11,869 nt of DNA from an archaeon (GTDB lineage: Archaea; Asgardarchaeota; Hermodarchaeia; Hermodarchaeales; Hermodarchaeaceae): positions 1 through 11,869 of the forward strand of contig JABXGU010000767.1 of the NCBI GenBank assembly GCA_016550415.1, given 5' to 3'. Numbering within the stretch: the stretch's first letter is position 1; every line of letters starts with the position of its first letter. Positions 1 to 4,789 of this stretch are shown in pieces. Both the position numbers and the translations under genes were made by a program. Below the pieces are notes generated by a model. The model was not told the origin of the DNA, did not search any database, and saw only the letters and a program-made list of their open reading frames with translations.

Positions 1-125
1 AATACCAATATTATCGGAATTTCTTTGATGATGTACATCTATTTGAAAATCAAGGCTTCATGTTAATCGAGGCAAGTGGACTAAGAAACACTCATTGGAA
101 GATTTTTGTATTTAAGCGAGCCTAA
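1..125 (+). CDS. 3' end of an unidentified protein gene (5' end outside window)
   Basis: Reading from base 3 gives 40 sense codons and then TAA at 123-125. The start lies upstream of the window. The residues read as a real protein C-terminus: a charged/aromatic stretch (FFDDVHLFENQGF), then LIEASGLRNTHW, then a beta-strand-like KIFVFKRA end. A 'GF..ie...lrn..wki.v.k' ending resembles the last strands of class I SAM-dependent methyltransferases, but 40 residues cannot prove this. It is on the opposite strand to yhbY and converges on it across about 400 bases. Product unknown. Confidence 0.6.
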   Translation, partial: YQYYRNFFDDVHLFENQGFMLIEASGLRNTHWKIFVFKRA

Positions 126-528
126 ACAACAAATAAGGTGCTAGTGACAATATTAAGTGAGTTTTCTCACAAATTCAACTGTCTAATCATAATTTTCAGT
201 AATAGTACCTTTGACACTAATGCTTGTTTCCATCGAGTTAGTTCTACCAACATTAAAAGTCATTAATGAATGTTAGAAGGGCTATCGAAAAGCAGCCTTC
301 CGTTTTTGGGAATAGAGTGGTTATTATTGTGATTGGATTGTTCTGAATTGTGCTCATTCCAGTCATTTTTGGTTCTAGTGTGCAGATGATGATATTGATT
401 CTCCTCCCATTCGGATTGTCTCTTCTGTTTAGGAGATTTGATGTAAAAAATGTAACATCGGAAAGAACAACCAAAATAGCCATAATAGACTTATTCAGAG
501 CAATTAATTTCATGTTTTCTTTACAAAA
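126..528. other. Gene-poor gap of about 400 bases
   Basis: No convincing intact gene lies between the partial gene ending at 125 and the yhbY stop at 529. A small perfect hairpin (GTGAG, TTTT loop, CTCAC) sits at 157-170, 31 bases after the first stop, but no T-tract follows, so I do not call it a terminator. A + strand reading from ATG 266 looks like a small membrane protein interrupted by TGA at 344-346 and is listed separately. In many archaea rps19e follows yhbY; it is absent here. Confidence 0.6.
266..500 (+). pseudogene. Possible small membrane protein ORF with an in-frame TGA
   Basis: From ATG 266 one frame reads a charged N-terminus (MNVRRAIEKQPS), then a hydrophobic run (VVIIVIGLF), TGA at 344-346, and in the same frame IVLIPVIFG followed by a second hydrophobic segment (MMILILLPFGLSLLF) and a basic stretch. 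This is the profile of a two-helix membrane protein with one internal stop. A GTG at 350 could start a shorter version. The frame then stays open into the antisense of yhbY up to 829, so the true 3' end is unclear and the end given here is arbitrary. No ribosome binding site is visible. TGA ends several genes here, so recoding is unlikely. A decayed gene, a sequencing error or chance are all possible. Confidence 0.25.
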
Positions 529-807
529 TCATATCCCTTTACGAGCTAGCACAGCTACTGAGCCACGACGACCACAAATCTCGCATGAGGTTCGAGTAGC
601 CAACTCAGCGATAAGAACATCCATAGCGCCAGCAGATAATGCAGATGGCAAAACACGAACCTTAACAATTCGCTTCTGCTTCAACAAACGCTTCATCTCA
701 GCAACTAACCCATCATCAATACCGCCCTTACCAATCCGGATACTAGCCTTTTCCTCAGCCCAAACACGAGCCAATTCCCGCTTATCTTTCACCATCATCC
801 CATCCAT
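529..807 (-). CDS. YhbY/CRM-domain RNA-binding protein
   Basis: About 92 residues, the usual size of a stand-alone archaeal YhbY (CRS1/YhbY, CRM) protein. The single domain fills the protein: KRELARVWAEE helix, the GxxG-type RNA-binding loop seen as RIGKGG near residue 25, a second helix (VAEMKRLLKQKR) and the strand IVKVRVLPSA. The C-terminal CEICGRRGSVAVLARKG is the family's ending, with two Cys two residues apart. Family members bind structured RNA and associate with ribosome precursors. The stop of rnp4 lies 7 bases upstream, so the two genes are co-transcribed, a recurrent archaeal pairing. Start is uncertain: ATG codons at 807, 798 and 795 are all in frame and the domain needs only the last of them. 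Ends with TGA. Confidence 0.88.
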   Translation of the reverse strand: MDGMMVKDKRELARVWAEEKASIRIGKGGIDDGLVAEMKRLLKQKRIVKVRVLPSALSAGAMDVLIAELATRTSCEICGRRGSVAVLARKGI

Positions 808-814
808 CCGACAT

Positions 815-1165
815 TCATTGTTCCAATAATTGTTGCACCCGTTGCCTATCCCGTCGCCACATAATTTTCCGCTGAAAACCACACACCAAACACGTAACAA
901 CCAGTGAACTCGCCCGACCCCTACGACGAAGCCGCACACGAGAATTCACACCAGGCCTAAAAAAGACTCCACAACGATGACAACAACGAAACCGAAGCTC
1001 GCGAGGCAGCCGCACACGAGCTCGCATCACAATCCGACGAGCCATCAACACGTACCGACGCGACAGTTCCTCATCATCCCTAGCAACCTCCTCCGCCAAC
1101 CTAAACAGGTTCCGAATCTGATTAATTACAAAACCCCGCCATTTTCGGCCACCATTAAAACGCAC
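815..1165 (-). CDS. rnp4: Ribonuclease P protein component 4 (Rpp21/Rnp4)
   Basis: Zinc-ribbon subunit of archaeal RNase P, which removes 5' leaders from pre-tRNA; homologue of eukaryotic Rpp21/Rpr2. The N-terminal helices include RNLFRLAEEVARDDEELSRRY and LMARRIVMRARVRLPREL. The zinc ribbon follows, with a Cys pair in CCHRCG, the family signature RPGVNSRVRLR, and a second pair in TCLVCGFQRK. The longest reading would begin inside the tRNA-Gly gene, so I place the start at GTG 1165, giving 116 residues, the family's size; GGTGGTG lies 5 bases before it. The gene sits 32 bases after the encoded CCA of tRNA-Gly(GCC), on the same strand, with no separate TATA box evident, so tRNA, rnp4 and yhbY probably share a transcript. 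The tRNA is itself an RNase P substrate, so processing would release the mRNA. Confidence 0.9.
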   Translation of the reverse strand: MRFNGGRKWRGFVINQIRNLFRLAEEVARDDEELSRRYVLMARRIVMRARVRLPRELRFRCCHRCGVFFRPGVNSRVRLRRRGRASSLVVTCLVCGFQRKIMWRRDRQRVQQLLEQ

Positions 1166-1196
1166 AACACACCACCAAGCAAAAAGTGGAGTAAGA

Positions 1197-1300
1197 TGGT
1201 GCGCCGTCCGGGATTCGAACCCGGGCTCCCAGCGTGGCATTCTAGCGCGGCGCAGCTAGCGACCAGCGTGGCTAGGGTCCTACCACTAGACAAACGGCGC
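1197..1300 (-). tRNA. tRNA-Gly(GCC) with a 30-nt intron at 32/33
   Basis: Acceptor GCGCCGT pairs with ACGGCGC; discriminator A at 1200 and CCA encoded at 1199-1197. The D arm is GTCT-AGTGGTA-GGAC; the T arm is CCGGG-TTCGAAT-CCCGG. The anticodon stem is CTAGC (1275-1271) with GCTGG. The loop is completed only after removing 1269-1240, leaving CTGCCAC with anticodon GCC at 1238-1236. Bulge-helix-bulge evidence: exon CTAG pairs with intron CTAG, the 3-nt bulges are CCA and AAT, and cutting after the second base of each gives C32 joined to T33. A CGC/GCG helix continues inside the intron. A 10-nt direct repeat (1229-1238 and 1263-1272) spans the two junction regions. The gene leads the rnp4-yhbY transcript. 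Confidence 0.9.
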
Positions 1301-1326
1301 ATTGTTTCAGTAGAGTTTGGTAACCC

Positions 1327-1340
1327 CTTAAATTACTTTC
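1327..1340 (-). promoter_or_regulatory. TATA-like promoter for tRNA-Gly(GCC)/rnp4
   Basis: On the minus strand GAAAGTAATTTAAG is an A/T-rich TATA-like element with a purine-rich 5' flank. Its centre is about 32 bases before the tRNA 5' end, the same offset seen at tRNA-Gly(TCC) and tRNA-Phe. With the usual 26-bp spacing, transcription would start a few bases before the tRNA. Confidence 0.5.
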
Positions 1341-1399
1341 TGCCTTGTTGCTATGTTGCTTGATTGTTTTTTGAGGGGGTGGTTGGTTATTAGGGGTAT

Positions 1400-1717
1400 C
1401 TAATCCCTTTCTCTTCTTTGTCGGCTTCTTGCATCTCTTTCTGCTAGGGGTCCAAAGATTTCTTTGCTTGCATCTTTCCATGCTTTATTTCGGCGGTATG
1501 CTTCTTGCCATGTTACCATTCCGTCCCAAAGGGCATCTGCAACGATTTGCCATTCTCTTTCGACGGGATTTCGAGGATTGCGAAGTTTTCTGGTTTCAAT
1601 ATTTTTCTCTCTATGGACTCTCCATTTCTCATTATCGGGTCTAACGTTTCTATGAATCCACGCTATTTCTTCTGGAGTATACCATTGGACCGGTAGTTCC
1701 TTCTTTGCTGCCATCAT
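1400..1717 (-). CDS. Hypothetical soluble protein, about 105 residues
   Basis: I do not recognise a family. The protein is highly charged and unusually rich in tryptophan for its size (VQWYTPEEIAWIHRN, NEKWRVHREKN, EREWQIVADALWDGM, TWQEAYRRNKAWKD) and ends in an Arg-rich tail. No membrane segment, signal peptide or Cys/His metal site is visible. The regular helix-like pattern and a good ribosome binding site argue that it is real: GGAGGG at 1727-1732 lies 9 bases before ATG 1717. A second ATG follows directly, and an upstream in-frame ATG at 1792 lacks such a site. It ends with TAG about 100 bases before tRNA-Gly(GCC), same strand. Confidence 0.6.
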   Translation of the reverse strand: MMAAKKELPVQWYTPEEIAWIHRNVRPDNEKWRVHREKNIETRKLRNPRNPVEREWQIVADALWDGMVTWQEAYRRNKAWKDASKEIFGPLAERDARSRQRRERD

Positions 1718-1726
1718 GCATCCGTA

Positions 1727-1732
1727 CCCTCC
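1727..1732 (-). promoter_or_regulatory. Shine-Dalgarno site deciding a start
   Basis: GGAGGG on the minus strand, 9 bases before ATG 1717, selects that start over the in-frame ATG at 1792 for the hypothetical gene downstream. Confidence 0.6.
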
Positions 1733-1870
1733 ATTATTCTGGTTTTTGTCTTCCAATGCTCCTTTGCCAGAGATGCTGTCGCAACAAGGCATTGACCATT
1801 TCGCTCTATCCTATATCTGAAAAACAGGCTCTTCAATTTTTTCAGAAGATTCGGTTCTTGTGATCTTTAA

Positions 1871-2167
1871 CTATTTACTTCCTTGTTGCTCTAGCTTTTT
1901 GATTCGCTGTTCCAGTGTCCTCATCCTTGCTTCTTGACTGCCTAGTTCCTCAAATAGAATACCATCGTACAATTTCCACGCTACAATACCAAGTGCAATA
2001 GCTACAAAAATTCCCCAACCACTAATAAACCATTCAACCAAGACGTACATGGAAAGTTCAGGAAGAAGTTGAACAAGCAACATCCCATTCCATAATGTTG
2101 CTACTAATCCAGTTAGGGAAAAAATTACATTCAATCCAAGAATCATTTTGACAAACACCTCTTTCAT
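1871..2167 (-). CDS. Small membrane protein, two helices plus coiled-coil tail
   Basis: 98 residues, no recognised family. Two hydrophobic segments are clear: about residues 8-34 (MILGLNVIFSLTG..ATLWNGMLLVQLL) and about 43-68 (VLVEWFISGWGIFVAIALGIVAW). A charged C-terminal tail (about 72-97) follows, with the heptad-like run RMRTLEQRIKKLEQQ, suggesting a short coiled coil on the cytoplasmic side. The start is ATG 2167, preceded at 6 bases by GGGGGAT. A 16-bp palindrome lies 32-47 bases before the start and a TATA-like ATTAAACTAG just beyond it, so the gene appears to have its own, possibly repressible, promoter. It precedes the tryptophan-rich hypothetical gene on the same strand with a 150-base gap. 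Confidence 0.65.
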   Translation of the reverse strand: MKEVFVKMILGLNVIFSLTGLVATLWNGMLLVQLLPELSMYVLVEWFISGWGIFVAIALGIVAWKLYDGILFEELGSQEARMRTLEQRIKKLEQQGSK

Positions 2168-2198
2168 AGTTAATCCCCCATGTATGATTTTTCATTCT

Positions 2199-2214
2199 TA
2201 AGTTGCTCAACTTA
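2199..2214. promoter_or_regulatory. 16-bp palindrome, candidate operator
   Basis: TAAGTTGCTCAACTTA is a perfect inverted repeat with 7-bp arms and a 2-base centre. On the minus strand it lies just downstream of a TATA-like ATTAAACTAG (2215-2224) and upstream of the start at 2167, so it would cover the predicted transcription start. That placement is typical of archaeal repressor operators. The regulator is unknown. Confidence 0.4.
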
Positions 2215-2373
2215 CTAGTTTAATCTTCTGTAATTTGTTCACCATTTAGTAGTAGGTTGGCTAGTGCGATATTGTCTGTAATATTTGGGCGATTTGTTCT
2301 TAGAAAATCCTGTTATCCCTATTGTATGATTTGCGCTGTTGTTAAATCTGAAGCGGGGGATGAGTGTAAAGGA

Positions 2374-2383
2374 AAAATTTAAG
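2374..2383 (+). promoter_or_regulatory. TATA-like box for tRNA-Gly(TCC)
   Basis: AAAATTTAAG after GG-rich purines, centred about 33 bases before the tRNA 5' end at 2412. No coding signal is visible in the 160 bases upstream apart from an 11-codon ATG reading after GGGGG at 2355-2359, which I do not count as a gene. Confidence 0.45.
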
Positions 2384-2411
2384 CGATGTGATTAGCTCCT
2401 CTGTCTTTTGT

Positions 2412-2518
2412 GCGGTCGTAGTCTAGTGGCTATGATATTGGCCTTCCACGCCAATTGCCCGGGTTCGAATGCATGGTATGGGTTTCATGCTTTGCTGAAA
2501 GTCCCGGCGACCGCACCA
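2412..2518 (+). tRNA. tRNA-Gly(TCC) with a 32-nt T-loop intron at 59/60
   Basis: Acceptor GCGGTCG (2412-2418) pairs with CGACCGC (2508-2514); A73 is followed by encoded CCA (2516-2518). The anticodon stem-loop is intact: TTGGC-CTTCCAC-GCCAA, anticodon TCC at 2445-2447. The T stem CCGGG/CCCGG is closed only after removing 2470-2501. The splice motif is well formed: exon TTCG (54-57) pairs with intron TGAA, the 3-nt bulges are AAT and AGT, and cutting after the second base of each gives A59 joined to T60, restoring TTCGAAT. The T stem is the outer helix, and GCA/TGC begins the intron helix. Splicing is needed to form the T arm. Confidence 0.92.
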
Positions 2519-2599
2519 TTTCCATTATCTGTGTGATAGTTGAAAATAATTATAAGGTGTGGATTGAGACAAAGTTTGCCTGTGATGGCTTCCTTTGAT

Positions 2600-2708
2600 G
2601 GGCCGGTTGTCTAGTTGGTTATGATGCCGCCCTGACTGAATCTGTTCTGTTTGGACGGATTTTGGGATACGGCGGAGGTCGCGTGTTCGAATCACGCCCG
2701 GCCCACCA
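2600..2708 (+). tRNA. tRNA-Val(GAC) with a 32-nt anticodon-loop intron
   Basis: Acceptor GGGCCGG pairs with CCGGCCC (2698-2704); A73 at 2705 and CCA at 2706-2708 are encoded. The anticodon stem is CCGCC (2627-2631) with GGCGG (2671-2675), anticodon GAC at 2634-2636; the T arm is GCGTG-TTCGAAT-CACGC. The intron is either 2637-2668 (36/37) or 2638-2669 (37/38). I prefer 36/37: it leaves the expected purine A37 in loop CTGACAC, exon CCTG can pair with intron TGGG, bulges ACT and ATA fall correctly, and a 9-pair helix (GAATCTGTT with GACGGATTT, including wobbles) closes the intron. The 37/38 option would leave T37. A TATA-like AATTATAAGG sits at 2548-2557, farther upstream than at the neighbouring tRNAs. 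Confidence 0.9.
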
Positions 2709-2763
2709 CCATATATTTACTGTTTATCAAGTCTCTTGTAATGGCTCTTGTCGGGGTAACGGA

Positions 2764-2777
2764 AAACGCTTAAATGG
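2764..2777 (+). promoter_or_regulatory. BRE/TATA-like promoter for tRNA-Phe
   Basis: AAACGCTTAAATGG is centred about 30 bases before the tRNA 5' end at 2803, with a purine-rich stretch in the BRE position. This suggests that each tRNA in the cluster has its own promoter. Confidence 0.5.
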
Positions 2778-2802
2778 AGTTGTATCCTTCTGTCGTTTTG
2801 TA

Positions 2803-2914
2803 GCCGACGTAGCTTAGCTCGGGAGTATCTTGGTATATTGTTTGTTACCGGGTTCCTGAAAGCGCGGGACTGAAGATCCCGTTGTCGCCGGTTCAAATCC
2901 GGCCGTCGGCACCA
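2803..2914 (+). tRNA. tRNA-Phe(GAA) with a 35-nt D-arm intron at 22/23
   Basis: Acceptor GCCGACG pairs with CGTCGGC (2904-2910); A73 is followed by encoded CCA (2912-2914). The anticodon arm CGGGA-CTGAAGA-TCCCG is uninterrupted, anticodon GAA at 2872-2874, with G37, the substrate base of Trm5. The T arm is GCCGG-TTCAAAT-CCGGC. The D arm is split: removing 2826-2860 gives GCTT-AGCTCGGGA-GAGC, the usual archaeal tRNA-Phe D arm. The splice motif: exon CGGG pairs with intron CCTG, bulges AGT and AAA, cut after the second base of each, with an inner helix ATCTTGGTA/TACCGGGTT (one mismatch). A simpler reading that leaves AAGC in the D stem moves the boundary by one base and breaks this motif. Confidence 0.92.
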
Positions 2915-2990
2915 TCTCTTCTTATCATCTAATCTATGATTGCCTAGGTTGTCTTAGAAATGAAATAATTTGCTTTAATGTGAATGTCTG

Positions 2991-3449
2991 TTATCGTTTG
3001 AACAAATAGCCTACGAGTTCGGCGAAAATTAGGGAGATAATTGCACCAGCTGTGTTTCCGACTATGTATTTGACTAGGCTTACTTGTACAAAGGGAGTTA
3101 TCATGGTGATGGCAAAGACTGCTCCCCATATGACAAGGACAAAACCTGCTGCTAAAAGAATAATGGCAAAGCGTAGAAGATATTGGCGTACCGGCTTTGA
3201 AGGTGTTGCGTGAGGATGGCGACGTTGGGATATGAGTATTGAGTGGAGAGTATTTGCCAGGAGGGCGGATCCAGTTGCTTGTACTAGTACAACGCCGAGG
3301 GGTACAAAGGCGAGTATGAGAGGAGATACAATGTAGAGAGTGTATGCTGCCGAATAAGAGAGGAAGATTTGGATGACTCCTAAGAATCCTATTAGCAGCA
3401 CTAGAAGGGCAGCATCATCAGATGTTCTCCAATAATAGGCAACCGACAT
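2991..3449 (-). CDS. Hypothetical membrane protein, four predicted helices
   Basis: 152 residues, no recognised family. Hydrophobic segments lie at about residues 12-34 (DAALLVLLIGFLGVIQIF), 36-66 (TLYIVSPLILAFVPLGVVLVQA), 90-115 (LLRFAIILLAAGFVLVIWGAVF) and 127-148 (YIVGNTAGAIISLIFAELVGYLF). A polar, basic loop (about 72-88, SQRRHPHATPSKPVRQ) splits them into two hairpins, and the protein ends in KR. No catalytic motif is visible, so a transporter accessory or small integral protein are only guesses. The start is ATG 3449 with a weak AGGGAT 6 bases upstream. It stands alone, converging on the tRNA cluster and 88 bases after the tRNA-Ala 3' end on the same strand. Confidence 0.7.
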   Translation of the reverse strand: MSVAYYWRTSDDAALLVLLIGFLGVIQIFLSYSAAYTLYIVSPLILAFVPLGVVLVQATGSALLANTLHSILISQRRHPHATPSKPVRQYLLRFAIILLAAGFVLVIWGAVFAITMITPFVQVSLVKYIVGNTAGAIISLIFAELVGYLFKR

Positions 3450-3536
3450 AAGTGATCCCTATTGCATATCGATAGCAATCTCGCAAGGGCTAAGTCGTAA
3501 TAAATGTATTGTTGTGATGCAGCAAAAAATGATTGA

Positions 3537-3648
3537 TGGTGGACTGGCCGGGATTTGAACCCGGGACCTCCGCCAGTTTGGAATGTTCACCCTTCTGTTG
3601 ACAGGTGATGTTTGCCAAGACGGCGATCTACCGCTGATCTACCAGCCC
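3537..3648 (-). tRNA. tRNA-Ala(GGC) with a 37-nt canonical intron at 37/38
   Basis: Acceptor GGGCTGG pairs with CCAGTCC (one G-U pair); A73 at 3540 and CCA at 3539-3537 are encoded. The D arm is GATC-AGCGGTA-GATC, the anticodon stem CCGTC/GGCGG, the T arm CCGGG-TTCAAAT-CCCGG. The anticodon is GGC at 3616-3614. The intron is 3612-3576. The splice motif is textbook: exon TTGG (32-35) pairs with intron CCAA, bulges CAA and ACT, and cutting after the second base of each gives A37 joined to T38. TCACC/GGTGA forms the intron hairpin. The gene starts 20 bases after the L37e stop on the same strand, so it is probably the last gene of the LSm-L37e transcript. Confidence 0.93.
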
Positions 3649-3668
3649 ACGGAATATTGTGAGCACAT

Positions 3669-3854
3669 TTAGATGAGACGTGTTCGTGTGACGTCTTTAT
3701 TTTGCCAGCTGTATTTTCGTATTTTACTTGTCCGTCCGAAACCACAGGCGGCACAACGCTTTTTATTAACATGGTATGAGTGGCGTCCACAGCGACGGCA
3801 GCGGATGTGCGTTTTTAGATTGTGTTTGCCAAAGGAGGGTGTTCCTTTAGTCAT
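3669..3854 (-). CDS. rpl37e: 50S ribosomal protein L37e (eL37)
   Basis: 61 residues, the family's normal length. It begins [12 protein letters not shown], the invariant L37e N-terminus. A four-cysteine zinc site follows, CRRCG at residues 19-22 and CAACG at 34-37, enclosing [10 protein letters not shown]. The basic tail ([15 protein letters not shown]) is also typical. It is a zinc-binding protein of the large subunit that contacts 23S rRNA and occurs only in archaea and eukaryotes. ATG 3854 lies 6 bases after the LSm stop. The LSm-L37e pair is a conserved archaeal operon. Confidence 0.97.
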   Translation of the reverse strand: MTKGTPSFGKHNLKTHIRCRRCGRHSYHVNKKRCAACGFGRTSKIRKYSWQNKDVTRTRLI

Positions 3855-3860
3855 TTTCTA

Positions 3861-4124
3861 TCACTTTCCTTTCTCCGTTTTCTTGGGAGGATTCTTGATT
3901 GATGGAGAGAGGAGGATTACGTTGTCGCCTCGGACAATTACAGTTCCCAGCTCTCGAGGTTTACCATCGGTTAGATCTTCCGCTTCATCGAGAATGAGGT
4001 TTAGGTGTTGGTCGTATCCGCGTAGCCGTCCTCGTAGTTCTCGATCTCCTTTTAGTTTGACAAGTACTTGATGGGTTAATGATTTGCCAAGAAGGTCCAT
4101 TGGTCGTTGTCCACTTTCTGCCAC
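3861..4124 (-). CDS. Archaeal Sm-like RNA-binding protein (LSm)
   Basis: Sm-fold protein that assembles into a heptameric ring binding U-rich RNA. The Sm1 motif is VLVKLKGDRELRGRLRGYDQ followed by HLNLILDEAED; the Sm2 motif is LGTVIVRGDNVILLSPS. The YDQHLNL loop holds the Asp and Asn that line the uridine pocket. A Lys-rich tail (PPKKTEKGK) follows. I choose GTG 4124: AGGAG at 4133-4137 sits 8 bases upstream, and the resulting MAESGQRPMDLLGKSL is a normal LSm N-terminus, 87 residues in total. ATG 4100 gives a shorter protein with no ribosome site. Longer readings to ATG 4181 or beyond would overrun the divergent promoter. Operon: LSm, L37e, tRNA-Ala. Confidence 0.93.
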   Translation of the reverse strand: MAESGQRPMDLLGKSLTHQVLVKLKGDRELRGRLRGYDQHLNLILDEAEDLTDGKPRELGTVIVRGDNVILLSPSIKNPPKKTEKGK

Positions 4125-4203
4125 GTCAAGAACTCCTGTCAGAGGATGTTGGAAGGCTTGCTTAAGAGCCCTTAAAAACATTATGTAGCAGATAATTGGT
4201 TTG
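4125..4203. promoter_or_regulatory. Shared divergent promoter, LSm operon and PUA gene
   Basis: One A/T element at 4170-4180 can serve both strands: CCTTAAAAACA reads as a TATA-like box on +, about 27 bases before the PUA gene start, and TTTTTAAGG on - would start the LSm transcript near 4149, leaving a short leader with AGGAG at 4133-4137 before GTG 4124. The + transcript would be nearly leaderless, the - transcript led by a Shine-Dalgarno site. Confidence 0.45.
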
Positions 4204-4728
4204 GTGCCAATATTGCGTGTAAAACACAGGAAATTTCTTCGAGCAAAGGAGCAACGGACTCTCTTTGAACAGCTCAAAAAAACTCCCAATCTTATACATA
4301 TTGAATTTAGGTCTACAACTAGGAGCAAAGTTGGAATTGAGTTAATTGTTCTTGATGATAAGACTGAATTGTTATTTGTGGAGAATCAGCCATGGCTCAT
4401 TCGTGGACCTGAATTTCTATTTCCTGCCTTACAAGCACTGCTAAAACAGGTTGTGACATTGCCAGAAGTTGTTGTTGATATGGGAGCGGTTCCGCATATA
4501 GCTAATGGGGCTGATGTTATGGGGCCTGGCATTGTTGAGATGGAACCCAGTTTGGTGAAGGAGGATTTAGTTGTTATAATTGATAAGAAGAATCGGACTC
4601 CACTTGCTGTGGGGCAGATGCAAAAAGACGCAATTGAAGTTCAACGAGAGGCTAAAGGGCGCACAATAAGGACGCTGCATTATGTTGGCGATTCCCTGTG
4701 GAAACTGATGAAAAGCCTTTCTGAGTAA
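4204..4728 (+). CDS. PUA-domain RNA-binding protein, MCT-1/Tma20-like
   Basis: About 174 residues. The N-terminal half (KHRKFLRAKEQRTLFEQLKK..., then strands around VGIELIVLDDKTELLFVENQPWLI) matches the pre-PUA domain of archaeal MCT-1/Tma20-like proteins (DUF1947-type). The C-terminal half (about residues 85-165) is a PUA domain with the hallmark VVVDMGAVPHIANGADVMGPGI, followed by VKEDLVVIIDKK and PLAVGQM. Eukaryotic relatives act on 40S subunits in recycling and reinitiation; the archaeal role is not established, so I claim only RNA binding. GTG 4204 is chosen; TTG 4201 is one codon earlier. No ribosome site is present and a TATA-like box lies 27 bases upstream, consistent with a leaderless mRNA. 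Followed by sepF at 61 bases. Confidence 0.88.
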   Translation: MPILRVKHRKFLRAKEQRTLFEQLKKTPNLIHIEFRSTTRSKVGIELIVLDDKTELLFVENQPWLIRGPEFLFPALQALLKQVVTLPEVVVDMGAVPHIANGADVMGPGIVEMEPSLVKEDLVVIIDKKNRTPLAVGQMQKDAIEVQREAKGRTIRTLHYVGDSLWKLMKSLSE

Positions 4729-4757
4729 GAGGGCGAAGGTTTTTACGGTATTATTTG

Positions 4758-4785
4758 CCTCCTTGCTTACGCTATTGCATGGAGG
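4758..4785 (+). promoter_or_regulatory. Hairpin that could mask the sepF ribosome site
   Basis: CCTCC (4758-4762) is complementary to the GGAGG Shine-Dalgarno of sepF (4781-4785). A T/T mismatch and a TGC/GCA helix lie inside, with a 10-base loop, forming a compact stem that buries the ribosome site. It would act only on transcripts starting upstream of 4758, for example read-through from the PUA gene. Confidence 0.4.
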
Positions 4786-4789
4786 ATTT

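Noticed and set aside
157..170. GTGAG-TTTT-CTCAC hairpin as a terminator of the first gene
   Set aside because: The stem is only 5 bp and no T-tract follows; archaeal termination relies on T-tracts.
344..346. Selenocysteine at the in-frame TGA
   Set aside because: No SECIS-like hairpin was recognised, the site is in a transmembrane segment, and TGA serves as a normal stop for several genes in this window.
385..391. ATGATGA as the C box of a C/D guide RNA
   Set aside because: No matching CTGA D box at a suitable distance could be found, and one C-box-like heptamer is common by chance.
253..513. Minus-strand 86-codon ORF right after yhbY
   Set aside because: Its composition is irregular, it lacks a ribosome site, and it is antisense to a hydrophobic frame that looks more protein-like. 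It does not resemble rps19e, the gene expected there.
977..1363. Plus-strand 128-codon ORF
   Set aside because: It is antisense to rnp4 and runs through the tRNA-Gly gene.
3587..3854. Second minus-strand ORF running from inside L37e into tRNA-Ala
   Set aside because: It is an alternative frame of the L37e gene ending inside a tRNA; L37e itself is unmistakable.
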